Source of the DNA: Pseudomonadota bacterium
GTDB taxonomy: Bacteria; Pseudomonadota; Alphaproteobacteria; Rhizobiales; Hyphomicrobiaceae
Direction of reading: 5' to 3'
Assembly: GCA_023423275.1 (NCBI GenBank)
Contig: JAFAFW010000107.1
Span: forward strand, 1 to 64,000
Length of the DNA stretch: 64,000 bases
Both the position numbers and the translations under genes were made by a program. The notes under the pieces are model-generated. The model had not been told where the DNA came from and did not search any database. It was given only the letters and a program-made list of their open reading frames with translations. This document shows, piece after piece, positions 17,983 through 27,151 of the stretch; within the stretch, counting starts at the first letter, position 1, and each line of letters opens with the position of its first letter.

Positions 17983-18428
17983 GCCGAAGACACCGGCGGA
18001 TTGGCCCAGGGATCGTAGGTGCCGAAGCTCCACACGTGCCCCTCGGGGTCGCGGCACGAATAGCCGCGACCGCCGTAATCTTCATCCTTGAGCGGCATGA
18101 TGATCTCAGCACCGGCCGCGACGGCCTGGCCATGATGCGCGTCTGCATCCTCGACGATCACGTAGATCGCCTGCGTGCAGCGCCCGCCCGCAGTCTTGGG
18201 CATCGTCATGAACCTGGAGAACGGCGTGTCGACGTTCGGCCCGAGCATGATCATGCCGTTGCCGAAGGACAGCTCGGCATGAACCACTTTGTTGCCATCG
18301 TCGCGGTAGACCGCGTGCTCCTTGAAGCCGAACGCGCGGCAAAGCCAATCGACAGCCGCGCTCGCATCGCCGTAGCGCATGGACGAGATCAGATTAGCGG
18401 TCGTCGGCTTCGGTGCTGGACCCGCCAT
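17979..18428 (-). CDS. VOC (glyoxalase/bleomycin-resistance fold) family protein
   Basis: A protein of 149 residues from the ATG at 18428, five bases after AAGGAG. It has the paired beta-alpha-beta-beta-beta units of VOC proteins: A-A-V-D-W-L-C-R-A-F-G-F-K-E near the start and D-P-E-G-H-V-W-S-F-G-T-Y-D at the end, the latter carrying the expected metal-binding residue region. This subgroup is often annotated PhnB-like or glyoxalase-like; substrate unknown. It precedes the end of the sugar-acid dehydratase operon on the same strand. Confidence 0.85.
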   Translation of the reverse strand: MAGPAPKPTTANLISSMRYGDASAAVDWLCRAFGFKEHAVYRDDGNKVVHAELSFGNGMIMLGPNVDTPFSRFMTMPKTAGGRCTQAIYVIVEDADAHHGQAVAAGAEIIMPLKDEDYGGRGYSCRDPEGHVWSFGTYDPWANPPVSSA

Positions 18429-18448
18429 CAATGGCTCCTTTGCCGATA

Positions 18449-20254
18449 TCAGTGATTGTCGCGCGGAATACCCTGCGCCTCGGCAATCTTCTGATATTTG
18501 ATGGCGTTTTTCAGTACGGCGCCTTCACTGAGCTCGTTGACGAGACCGCGCTGAATCTCCTGCCACGGCGTCTGATGGTCCGGATACTTGTAGCCGCCGG
18601 CCACCATCAAGGCCTTCTTGCGCTTCGCCAGTTCCTCATCCGAGACGAGAATGTCGGCCGTGCGCTTGTTGAGGTCAATGCGCACGCGATCACCCGTCTT
18701 CAGTAACGCCAGTCCGCCATTGCTGGCCGCCTCCGGCGATGCATTGAGGATCGACGGGCTCCCCGACGTGCCGGACTGCCGTCCGTCACCAATACACGGG
18801 AGTGATCCGATGCCCTTCTTCAGCAGATAGCTCGGCGTGCGCATGTTGACCACTTCGGCCGCGCCCGGATAACCGACCGGCCCCGCGCCGCGCATGAACA
18901 GCAGCGTATGCTCGTCGATTTCGAGCGACGGATCGTCGATGCGGGCGTGGTAATCCTCCGGACCGTCGAACACGACGGCCCGCCCCTCGAACGCATTGGG
19001 ATCCTTGGGATTGGACAGGTAGCGCTTGCGAAACTCTCCGTCGATCACGGAGGTTTTCATGATGGCGCTATCGAACAGATTGCCCTTCAGATTGAGGAAT
19101 CCGGCGGCGGCCAGCATCGGCTCGTCGTAGGATTTGATGACGCGGCGGTCATCGGAGAAGTTACCCTTGCAGTTCTCCATCAAGGTTTTGCCGTTCACGG
19201 TCAGCGCGTCGTCGCGAATCTTACCCTTGCCGATCAGCTCGGCAACGACAGCCGGCACGCCGCCGGCGCGATAATATTCCTCACCGAGATACTCACCCGC
19301 GGGCTGCAGGTTCACCAGCAGCGGAATGTCGTAGCCGACCTTTTCCCAGTCATCGTTGTTGAGCTCGACGCCGATGTGGCTGGCAATCGCATTGAGATGG
19401 ATCGGGGCATTGGTCGATCCTCCGATGGCGGAGTTGACGACGATCGCATTTTCGAATGCCGAACGCGTCAGGACCTTCGAAGGTCTCAGATCCTCGCGGA
19501 CCATCTCGACGATCCGCTTGCCGGTCATGTAGGCCATCTGCGAACGGTCTCGATGCGGTGCCGGGATGGCCGCACAGCCGGGCAGGCTCATGCCCAGCGC
19601 CTCGGCCAGCGAGTTCATCGTGGACGCCGTACCCATCGTGTTGCAGTGGCCGGGCGACGGAGCGGACGAAGCCACGAGCTCAAGGAACCCCTTGTTGTCG
19701 ATCTCGCCCTTGGCGAGCAGCTCGCGCGCCTTCCAGACGATGGTGCCCGATCCGGTCCTCTCCCCCCGGAACCAGCCGTTCAGCATCGGGCCGCCTGACA
19801 GGACGATCGCCGGGATATCGACGGTAGCGGCTGCCATGATCTGGGCCGGCGTTGTCTTGTCGCACCCCGTCGTCAGCACAACGCCGTCGATGGGGTAGCC
19901 GTACAGCACCTCGACCAGCCCCAGATACAGGAGGTTGCGATCCAATCCTGCGGTCGGCCGCTTGCATGTTTCCTGGATGGGATGCACAGGAAATTCAAAG
20001 CAGATGCCCCCGGCTTCGCGGATGCCCTCGCGCGTCCGCTTGGCGAGATCGAGATGATGCCGGTTGCAAGGCGTGATATCCGAGCCGCTCTGCGCGATGC
20101 CGATGATCGGCTTGCCGGATTGCAGTTCTTCCAGCGACAGCCCGTAGTTCATCATGCGCTCGAGATAGAGCGCCGTCATATCGATGTTGTCTGGATTGTT
20201 GAACCAGGCTTGCGAGCGCAGCTTGATGGGTTGGGCATCCGTTTTCTTGGCCAT
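18449..20254 (-). CDS. IlvD/Edd family sugar-acid dehydratase (L-arabonate dehydratase type)
   Basis: A protein of 601 residues from the ATG at 20254; a longer frame to 20356 adds 34 poorly conserved residues. Iron-sulfur ligands are expected in the Cys motifs T-G-C-D-K-T-T-P and [10 protein letters not shown], with a further Cys in the first domain (I-T-P-C-N-R-H-H). It contains the pentonate-dehydratase pattern [10 protein letters not shown] and [10 protein letters not shown], rather than the pattern of biosynthetic IlvD. Such enzymes turn L-arabonate or D-xylonate into 2-keto-3-deoxy-pentonate. Together with the DHDPS-family gene at 15.4 kb it would reach alpha-ketoglutarate semialdehyde. 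Exact sugar unproven. Confidence 0.85.
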   Translation of the reverse strand: MAKKTDAQPIKLRSQAWFNNPDNIDMTALYLERMMNYGLSLEELQSGKPIIGIAQSGSDITPCNRHHLDLAKRTREGIREAGGICFEFPVHPIQETCKRPTAGLDRNLLYLGLVEVLYGYPIDGVVLTTGCDKTTPAQIMAAATVDIPAIVLSGGPMLNGWFRGERTGSGTIVWKARELLAKGEIDNKGFLELVASSAPSPGHCNTMGTASTMNSLAEALGMSLPGCAAIPAPHRDRSQMAYMTGKRIVEMVREDLRPSKVLTRSAFENAIVVNSAIGGSTNAPIHLNAIASHIGVELNNDDWEKVGYDIPLLVNLQPAGEYLGEEYYRAGGVPAVVAELIGKGKIRDDALTVNGKTLMENCKGNFSDDRRVIKSYDEPMLAAAGFLNLKGNLFDSAIMKTSVIDGEFRKRYLSNPKDPNAFEGRAVVFDGPEDYHARIDDPSLEIDEHTLLFMRGAGPVGYPGAAEVVNMRTPSYLLKKGIGSLPCIGDGRQSGTSGSPSILNASPEAASNGGLALLKTGDRVRIDLNKRTADILVSDEELAKRKKALMVAGGYKYPDHQTPWQEIQRGLVNELSEGAVLKNAIKYQKIAEAQGIPRDNH

Positions 20255-20468
20255 GTTCCGTCCCTGCCTGAACTTGCGACCCGCACCGGTCGTGTCACCG
20301 CGCCTTCCGGGCCTTCTAGAATGCTTCGATACCACGGCAGAGCGCGTGGTCGTCAATCACAACACGTAGGACCTATTCGCCCCTGCGATCGTCTGGACCT
20401 CGACATTGGTCGGCCGATGCGCAAAAAGAGGGCGGGCCGGAGGGGAAGAGATAGCGGGCCGTACGTTT

Positions 20469-21701
20469 ATGCATATCGTCATCGTCGGGGCGGGCATCGT
20501 TGGGCTCGCGACCGCACATCAGATGCTCGACCAGGGCTATCGGGTCACCCTGATAGATCGCGGTGAGCTGACAGCGCCCTGGCGTGGCAACGCCGGGATC
20601 ATTGCGCATATCGATATTCTGCCGCTCGCATCGCCACGGATGATCCTGCAGGCTGCGAAGTGGCTGCTGGATCCCATGGCACCGCTGTCGGTTCGACCGG
20701 GTTGTCTGCCGCGTCTGCTGCCATGGCTGTCGCGTTTCGTGCTTTCCGCTCTACCGAGTCGTATCGAGCGGTCGACGGAAGGCATCATCCAGCTTCAGGC
20801 GATGGCCTTGCCGGCCTGGGAACGGCGGCTGGCGAGCCTCGGGCTGGTTGGAGAATTCAATCGCAACGGCATTCTGTACGCCTACGAGGACGTCGACGTT
20901 TTCGAGCGTACGAAGGAGACCTTCCGTCGCCAGATCGAGTTGTCGATCCCGCTGGAACTGATCGACGGCACCGTCCTGCGGTCCATGGAACCGGCGCTCT
21001 CCGACAAGCCCCAGCGCGCAGCCTTCTTTCCCAGTGTGGCGCACGTCAACGACCCCTACGACCTGACGCACAAGCTGGCCATGGCGGCATTGGACCGCGG
21101 CGCCGAGATCGAGGAAGGCATCGTCAGAAGCATCGCGGTGGCCAGCGGAGAAGAGCCGATCGCCGTGCTGGAAGGCGGGCGATCCATTGCCGCCGATCGC
21201 ATCGTGGTGGCTGCAGGCGCCTGGTCCAAAGCCCTTGCGACCTCGCTTGGCGACGCTGTTCCCCTGGATACGGAACGGGGCTACAACGCGACAATGTCAG
21301 AGCCGGGCATCAACCTGTCCCGCCCGGTCATGTTCGAGGAGCATGCCTTCGTGCTGACACCGCTGCAAACCGGATTACGCATCGGCGGCGCGGTCGAACT
21401 GGCCAGCACGTCGGCCAAGCCCAACTGGAAACGTGTCGAAGCCCTGTTGGCGAAGGCCCGCCGCTACGTCCCCGATCTTCAGGAAGGCGGACGGGTGGAT
21501 TTCATGGGCTGCCGGCCGTCGCTGCCCGATTCTCTGCCGGTGATTTCGACATCGCGATGGAGCCGGAAGGTTGTCTACGCGTTCGGACATGCGCATCATG
21601 GCTTGACGCAATCCGCCGCGACTGCCGAACTGGTGGGAGCGCTGATTTCCGACCACGCTCCCGCGATTGATCTGACGCCCTACAGCGCACAACGCTTTTG
21701 A
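20469..21701 (+). CDS. FAD-dependent oxidoreductase, DadA-like (D-amino acid / D-hydroxyproline dehydrogenase)
   Basis: A protein of 410 residues. The N-terminus I-V-I-V-G-A-G-I-V-G-L-A-T-A binds FAD; the C-terminal part contains G-C-R-P-S-L-P-D-S-L-P-V-I and F-G-H-A-H-H-G-L-T-Q, typical of D-amino acid dehydrogenases. The ATG at 20469 starts directly at the dinucleotide fold. It lies 18 bases before a 4-hydroxyproline epimerase gene, so the likely substrate is cis-4-hydroxy-D-proline; that is context-based. It is transcribed away from the sugar-acid dehydratase. Confidence 0.87.
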   Translation: MHIVIVGAGIVGLATAHQMLDQGYRVTLIDRGELTAPWRGNAGIIAHIDILPLASPRMILQAAKWLLDPMAPLSVRPGCLPRLLPWLSRFVLSALPSRIERSTEGIIQLQAMALPAWERRLASLGLVGEFNRNGILYAYEDVDVFERTKETFRRQIELSIPLELIDGTVLRSMEPALSDKPQRAAFFPSVAHVNDPYDLTHKLAMAALDRGAEIEEGIVRSIAVASGEEPIAVLEGGRSIAADRIVVAAGAWSKALATSLGDAVPLDTERGYNATMSEPGINLSRPVMFEEHAFVLTPLQTGLRIGGAVELASTSAKPNWKRVEALLAKARRYVPDLQEGGRVDFMGCRPSLPDSLPVISTSRWSRKVVYAFGHAHHGLTQSAATAELVGALISDHAPAIDLTPYSAQRF

Positions 21702-21719
21702 TCCCAAGGATCAGCAACG

Positions 21720-22724
21720 ATGACCAACTACACGTTCTTCTGTGTCGACGGACATACCTGCGGCAACCCGGTGCGTGTGGTCGCCGGCGGCGCTCCGACC
21801 CTATCCGGCAACACCATGATCGAGCGTCGCGCGCACTTTCTCGCCGAGTTCGACTGGATCCGCACGGCCCTCATGTACGAACCGCGCGGGCACGATATGA
21901 TGTCCGGATCGCTCCTTCTGCCACCCACCCGCGACGACTGCGACGTCGCCATCCTGTTCATCGAGACGTCCGGCTGCCTGCCCATGTGCGGTCACGGCAC
22001 CATCGGCACAGTGACGACCGCCATCGAGCGCGGGCTGGTACAGCCGAAAACGCCGGGAACCTTACGGCTCGATACGCCCGCGGGCGTGGTCGTCGCCGAA
22101 TATGGGCAGAATGGTCCTTATGTGGACTGGGTTCGGATCACCAATGTGCCGTCTTATGTTCATGCGACGGGCCTGGAAGCCGACGTCCCGGGCATGGGCC
22201 GGCTGAAGGCCGACGTCGCCTACGGGGGCAACTTCTACGCGATCATCGAGCCGCAGGAAAACTTCCGTGGTCTGGAGCACATTCCACCGAGCCAGATCGT
22301 TGCCTTGAGCCCGGTGGTTCGCCGTGCATTTGCGGAAGCCTATTCGTTCGTGCATCCGGAAAAGCCGGAGATCAAAGGCCTGGGCCACGTCATGTGGACC
22401 GGCAAGCCGACGCAGGCGAACAGCAGCGCTCGCAATGCCGTGTTCTACGGAGAGAAGGCCATCGACCGCTCACCATGCGGCACCGGCACGTCGGCCCGGA
22501 TGGCGCATTGGGCGGCGCAAGGCAAGCTGCGCGAGGGCGAGGATTTCGTGCACGAGAGCATCATCGGCTCGCAGTTCATCGGCCGCATCGCGGGCCGCAC
22601 GAAAGTCGGCGAGCACGACGCGATCATCCCGTCCGTGCAGGGCTGGGCGCGCGTCACCGGCTTCAACACGATCCTCGTTGACGACCGTGATCCCTACTGG
22701 AAGGGCTTCCAGGTCGTCGATTGA
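21720..22724 (+). CDS. Proline racemase family, likely 4-hydroxyproline 2-epimerase
   Basis: A protein of 334 residues. The two catalytic cysteines are visible: C90 in P-M-C-G-H-G-T and C253 in S-P-C-G-T-G-T. Two Cys with this spacing mark racemases/epimerases; a Thr in the second position would mark the dehydratases. The enzyme converts trans-4-hydroxy-L-proline to cis-4-hydroxy-D-proline, the substrate of the neighbouring DadA-like enzyme. Proline racemase is less likely given the context but not excluded. Confidence 0.88.
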   Translation: MTNYTFFCVDGHTCGNPVRVVAGGAPTLSGNTMIERRAHFLAEFDWIRTALMYEPRGHDMMSGSLLLPPTRDDCDVAILFIETSGCLPMCGHGTIGTVTTAIERGLVQPKTPGTLRLDTPAGVVVAEYGQNGPYVDWVRITNVPSYVHATGLEADVPGMGRLKADVAYGGNFYAIIEPQENFRGLEHIPPSQIVALSPVVRRAFAEAYSFVHPEKPEIKGLGHVMWTGKPTQANSSARNAVFYGEKAIDRSPCGTGTSARMAHWAAQGKLREGEDFVHESIIGSQFIGRIAGRTKVGEHDAIIPSVQGWARVTGFNTILVDDRDPYWKGFQVVD

Positions 22725-22785
22725 TACAGAAAGCCTGTTCGCCATCACCCGCTAGAGCTTTTCCGATTTAGATCGCACCATGCAT

Positions 22786-22900
22786 TTGTCATCCCGGCCG
22801 GAGCGAAGCGCAGAGCCGGGACCCAGAGGCCCCAAGAAACACCCGAGAACCCACCCCTGGGTCCCGGATATTTCGCTCGCGCGAAATTCCGGGATGACAA
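22786..22900. repeat. Large imperfect palindrome (intergenic repeat element)
   Basis: Outer arms TTGTCATCCCGG (22786-22797) and CCGGGATGACAA (22889-22900) match perfectly. Nested arms include GGGACCCAG near 22818 with CTGGGTCCC near 22857, and TTTCGC-TCGC-GCGAAA at 22871-22886. The sequence type (TCATCCCGG ... CCGGGATGA) is common as dispersed intergenic repeats in Hyphomicrobiales. It lies between convergent genes and could also end transcription. Confidence 0.7.
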
Positions 22901-22922
22901 CAGGACGTGAACCGAAAATAGA

Positions 22923-24557
22923 CTAGTTTGCAACGGCCGGGGCTGGCGTCGCAGCCGGAGACGACGACATGTCGTTGGCCTCGACGATAATCCGCTCGAC
23001 GAGATTGAAAGCATCCTCGCGGAAGGATTTGCGGGACGCGTCGCGGCTGTAGAACATATGCCCGCCGGGATAGACGATGGTGGAGACACGCTGCGCATCG
23101 CCGTAACTGGGAAGCTGATTGAGCACCAGCTCGCTGGCGAAATAGGGCGTCACAAGGTCCGTATAGCCGTGTGCGACCAGTACGCGGACCCGCTTATCGA
23201 GAGCCAGGGCTTCCTTCAGATCTCCCACCGATTCCGGCGACGAGGGAGAATTGCCCCACTGCCAGCGGCGGTTCACTTCACCGCTCATCTTCACGTAGCG
23301 CCGATCCGTGCGGTAGCTGAGCTTGTCCACATAGAGCTGCAGCATCGCGGTGGTCATCGGCGCATTGAGCGCCGTCGTGAAGGGATCGCGGTAGTGGCGG
23401 CGTGAGGACTTCGGGTCGGGATCGAGGCCACGGATGCTGGCGTCGTACATACTTGCGAGCTTCCCCGTCGGCCGGTTGATCTCCTCCACATACGTGCGCC
23501 CTGAAATCCGGCCGCCATATCGGCTGACCGCCTCCGCCGGCAGCCCCGTAATCTCGGCCACCTTGGCAACGATGCGGGCAACAGCGTCGCCATCGCGCGG
23601 CCCGCGCAGAAGGTCCTGCAGGTAGTCGTCGCGCGCGTAATCTTCGACCGTCCGCAACCGCTCGCGGGTTACCTCCTCACCGCGACGCTCCAATTCGGCT
23701 GCGGCCAGTGACGGCAGCATCGTGACGTAGGGCAGCGGCGGGTAACCGCCGCGCCGGCCGGCGAAATCAAGAACCGGAGACACGAGGATCATCGCATTGA
23801 GCGCAACGCCGTGCCGGCTCTCCAGCGCTCGCGCAATCCTCGGGCCGCGGAAGCCGCCATAGCTCTCGCCCACCAGCAGCTTGGGAGACGTCAAACGACC
23901 TGCCTTCTGCAACCACGAATGCATGAATTGCGAGATGGATTCGATGTCACCGTCGATCGACCAGAAATAGCGGGCGCCGCCGTCCTCACGATTGCCGCGT
24001 CCACGGCGTCCGGAATCTCCGTCTTCATCGGCATTGTCGTTCGCCGCGCGACCGCCCGGCGACATCTGGCTGTAACCGGTACCCACCGGATCGACGAAGA
24101 CGAGATCCGTGAAATCGAGCCACGTTTCAGTATTCGGCAGCAACGGTGCAGGCGCGGAAGGCGACGCTGCCGCTTCTTCCAGCCGCAGGCGCCAAGGCCC
24201 CATCGCGCCGATGTGCAGCCATGCCGACGATGAGCCTGGCCCGCCGTTCATGGCAAACGTAACCGGACGGCTGCCCACCGGCGCCCCGTCGAGGGTGTAG
24301 GCGACATAGGCCATTTCGGCCAGCTGCTTGCCTGCGACGTTGGTGATCGGGATCGTGCCCGCGGTCGCATTGAAGCGCAGCGTGCGACCCGGCAATTCGA
24401 GGCTATGCTGTGTCACCGTGTCCGCGGGCAACTGAAGGGCTTTAACAGCCGCCTGTTCCTGGGCCTGCGACGAGGGCGGCGCGGCGATAAGGACCGTCCC
24501 TGCGATGACAGCGGCGCATAGCTTTCCTGCAAAGGCGGTTCGATAAGCGAGGGCCAT
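22923..24557 (-). CDS. Secreted S10 family serine carboxypeptidase
   Basis: A protein of 544 residues from the ATG at 24557, which follows GGGGAAGAA; frames extending to 25403 are shadows of the opposite gene. A signal peptide (M-A-L-A-Y-R...S-S-Q-A-Q) targets the periplasm. S10 motifs: oxyanion G-G-P-G-S-S-S, nucleophile G-E-S-Y-G-G, Asp in G-Y-T-D-L-V-T-P-Y and His in Y-P-G-G-H-M-F-Y. An Asp/Glu/Arg-rich low-complexity insert lies after S-P-G-G-R-A-A-N-D. It would remove C-terminal amino acids from peptides. Divergent from the FG-GAP gene. Confidence 0.92.
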   Translation of the reverse strand: MALAYRTAFAGKLCAAVIAGTVLIAAPPSSQAQEQAAVKALQLPADTVTQHSLELPGRTLRFNATAGTIPITNVAGKQLAEMAYVAYTLDGAPVGSRPVTFAMNGGPGSSSAWLHIGAMGPWRLRLEEAAASPSAPAPLLPNTETWLDFTDLVFVDPVGTGYSQMSPGGRAANDNADEDGDSGRRGRGNREDGGARYFWSIDGDIESISQFMHSWLQKAGRLTSPKLLVGESYGGFRGPRIARALESRHGVALNAMILVSPVLDFAGRRGGYPPLPYVTMLPSLAAAELERRGEEVTRERLRTVEDYARDDYLQDLLRGPRDGDAVARIVAKVAEITGLPAEAVSRYGGRISGRTYVEEINRPTGKLASMYDASIRGLDPDPKSSRRHYRDPFTTALNAPMTTAMLQLYVDKLSYRTDRRYVKMSGEVNRRWQWGNSPSSPESVGDLKEALALDKRVRVLVAHGYTDLVTPYFASELVLNQLPSYGDAQRVSTIVYPGGHMFYSRDASRKSFREDAFNLVERIIVEANDMSSSPAATPAPAVAN

Positions 24558-24728
24558 GACGACGTTCTTCCCCAGTCTCGACGGCGCGGTTGTGGGCAAC
24601 ATCCAAACACATCCTGAAGTAAAAAACGTGGCAGCGCGTAAATCATTCGCCGCTTCGGGCCGTCCGGATGCCCGAATCCGATAACATCTTCGCGAACGTC
24701 TCCCTTTGCCGCGCTTCGAGGTTCCCGC

Positions 24729-25640
24729 ATGACATTCTGGCTCCACCTCGCGATCGCACTCGTCTTCGCGTCGAGTGTGCTGCCTGCGGCGGCCCAAGCA
24801 CAGAACAGGTCCGGGGCCATGTTCGCTGATAGTGATGAGGACGCGAAACACCTGCGCCCATTCCGGCGTCCCAAGGTCGACAGACCGCTGCCGGACGGCC
24901 TCCTTGCGCGGGGCCCGCGAAATGTGGCTGCTGCGTGGTTTTCCGGCCCGACTGACCGCTATCGGCACTTTGCCCTGGGTGCCGAGCACGAAGCAGAGAT
25001 TCTCGTAGTCTCGACCGCCGACCGGAAAATCTTCCGGCTCCAGCTTCCGGCTGACAGTGTCTTCGAGGACCGTGAGCCAAGGCTCGCGGATGTCGACGGC
25101 GACGGCCTCGACGAAGTGATTGTCGTCCGCTCCTACCTCAAGACGGGCGCTGCCCTGGCGATTGTTGCCGTTCGCGCAGATGGCTTGTCGATCATCGCCG
25201 AGACCCCGCCGATCGGCGCTCCGTTCAAATGGCTCAACCCGGCGGGTGTGGCCGATTTCGATGGCGATGGCCGGCCGGATATCGCACTGGTCCGGATGCC
25301 GCATCTGGTTGGCGAGCTTGAGATCTGGACGCTCGATAACGGAAAACTGGTTCGGATCATCACGGAAAATGACGTCTCGAACCACGCCATTGGCTCGCAT
25401 CATTTCCGTCTGTCCGCCGTTGCCGATTTCGATGGCGACGGCATTTCCGATCTCGCCATTCCCTCGTTTGATCGACGCTCACTCCGGATTTTGTCGGTCC
25501 GCGACAGGAGGGTCCGCGAGATCGATCGCATCGCCCTGCCCGCCATCGCTGCGGAAAACTTCACCGTCGAAATGAGCTCGGAGCGCCCGGCAGTGCGTGT
25601 GGGCCTGAACGGCGGTCGCACGCTGTTGATCACCCCTTAG
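24729..25640 (+). CDS. Secreted FG-GAP/VCBS repeat protein
   Basis: A protein of 303 residues with a signal peptide (to about A-Q-A-Q-N). Three calcium-binding loops D-V-D-G-D-G-L-D-E, D-F-D-G-D-G-R-P-D and D-F-D-G-D-G-I-S-D mark integrin-like FG-GAP beta-propeller blades. With only about four to five blades it is short for a full propeller. Likely a periplasmic binding or scaffold protein; ligand unknown. GAGG lies eight bases before the ATG. Confidence 0.8.
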   Translation: MTFWLHLAIALVFASSVLPAAAQAQNRSGAMFADSDEDAKHLRPFRRPKVDRPLPDGLLARGPRNVAAAWFSGPTDRYRHFALGAEHEAEILVVSTADRKIFRLQLPADSVFEDREPRLADVDGDGLDEVIVVRSYLKTGAALAIVAVRADGLSIIAETPPIGAPFKWLNPAGVADFDGDGRPDIALVRMPHLVGELEIWTLDNGKLVRIITENDVSNHAIGSHHFRLSAVADFDGDGISDLAIPSFDRRSLRILSVRDRRVREIDRIALPAIAAENFTVEMSSERPAVRVGLNGGRTLLITP

Positions 25641-25705
25641 ATCGATGCTCGCAGAAGCTGCTCAAGCTGATAGAATGACACGATAATTTCATCCCCTACG
25701 TCGAA

Positions 25706-27151
25706 ATGAAGAGCGCTATGCCAGATCCGATCCTGCCCGAGGGGCTGTATCCTACGGCCTCCACCACGAAGACCCTGCGACGTATCTGGCTGGCCGGCGC
25801 CGGCGACCGCCTGGATGCGCTGGCCGGGCTGACGGAGGCGCAGCGCACATGGCTCCGGGAGTTGCGCTTCAACGGGGCTCCCAAGAAGTCGGTCAACATC
25901 CCCGGCGCGGATGGCCAGCTCGCGGGCGTCGTATTGGGTATCGGCGACGGCCAGGCAGGCGAGCCGTCAGGTCCCTCCTCGCTGCTCCTCGGACAGCTTG
26001 GTGCCAACGCGCCATCGGGGACATACGAATTGGCTTCCATGATCGGGGATCCGGAAACGGCTGCTGTCGCCTGGGGCCTCGGCGCTTATAAGTTCCGCCG
26101 CTACAAAGCGAACGGCGATGAACAGCCTCCCGGACTGGTCCTCCCCGCCGAAGCTGATCGGACGACCGTCGAACGCATTGTCGAGGCCGTCTGGATGGGC
26201 CGTGACCTCATCAACACGCCCGCAAACGACCTCGGGCCGGCCGAGCTGGAAGCTGCTGCCCGCACGCTGGCGGAACGTCACAACGCGGCCGTGCATGTTA
26301 TCGAAGGCGAAGAGCTCGAAAACGGCTTCCCCATGGTCCATGCCGTCGGCCGGGCCAGCGCCCGATCGCCCCGGCTGATCGACATCACATGGGGCGACGG
26401 CAGCGCGCCCAAAGTGACGCTGGTCGGCAAGGGCATTTGTTTCGACACCGGCGGCCTCGATATCAAGTCGCCAAGCGGCATGCTGATCATGAAAAAAGAC
26501 ATGGGCGGCGCGGCTGCGGCGCTGGCGCTCGGCCACATGATCATGGGCCTGAAGCTGAAGGTGCGACTCAGGATCCTGATTGCCGCCGCGGAGAATGCCG
26601 TCGCCGGGAACGCCTTCCGACCCGGCGACGTGCTGCGCAGCCGGACGGGCAAAACGGTCGAGATCGGCAATACCGACGCCGAGGGACGCCTTGTGCTGGC
26701 CGATGCCCTGGCGCTCGCCGCAGAAGAAAAGCCCGCTCGCTTGATCTCATTCGCGACCCTCACCGGCGCCGCACGCGTCGCGCTCGGAGCCGATCTGCCG
26801 CCGCTGTTTTGCGACGATGATACGTTCGCTGCGGATCTGATGGAGGCAGGCCGGAAAATCGGCGATCCGGTCTGGCGGATGCCATTCTGGAATGGCTACG
26901 AGCGTAACCTGGACAGCGATGTCGCCGACATGAACAACGTGTCCGACGGCCCGTTCGCCGGCGCCGTGACAGCGGCCCTTTTCCTCCGCCGCTTCGCGCG
27001 TCCAGCGCCGTGCTATGCGCACTTTGACATCTATGGATGGCGACAGGCGGGCCGCGCCCTCGGTCCCAAGGGCGGCGAGGTTCACGCCGCGCGCGCGGTC
27101 TTGCAGGTACTGCGCCGCGACTATGGGCAAGCCAAGGAGGCCAGCCGTTGA
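25706..27151 (+). CDS. M17 family leucyl aminopeptidase
   Basis: A protein of 481 residues (an ATG at 25718 is an alternative start). The M17 signature N-T-D-A-E-G-R-L lies near residue 321, with metal and catalytic residues in G-K-G-I-C-F-D-T-G-G and the Lys of M-K-K-D-M-G-G-A-A. The N-terminal domain is divergent, as in PepB/PepA-like family members of alphaproteobacteria. It removes N-terminal amino acids from peptides in the cytoplasm. Its stop overlaps the start of the NlpC/P60 gene (TTGA), so the two are translationally coupled. Confidence 0.93.
   Translation: MKSAMPDPILPEGLYPTASTTKTLRRIWLAGAGDRLDALAGLTEAQRTWLRELRFNGAPKKSVNIPGADGQLAGVVLGIGDGQAGEPSGPSSLLLGQLGANAPSGTYELASMIGDPETAAVAWGLGAYKFRRYKANGDEQPPGLVLPAEADRTTVERIVEAVWMGRDLINTPANDLGPAELEAAARTLAERHNAAVHVIEGEELENGFPMVHAVGRASARSPRLIDITWGDGSAPKVTLVGKGICFDTGGLDIKSPSGMLIMKKDMGGAAAALALGHMIMGLKLKVRLRILIAAAENAVAGNAFRPGDVLRSRTGKTVEIGNTDAEGRLVLADALALAAEEKPARLISFATLTGAARVALGADLPPLFCDDDTFAADLMEAGRKIGDPVWRMPFWNGYERNLDSDVADMNNVSDGPFAGAVTAALFLRRFARPAPCYAHFDIYGWRQAGRALGPKGGEVHAARAVLQVLRRDYGQAKEASR

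Noticed and set aside
24558..25403. N-terminal extension of the S10 carboxypeptidase frame
   Set aside because: It lies opposite the FG-GAP gene; a signal peptide and Shine-Dalgarno fit the start at 24557.
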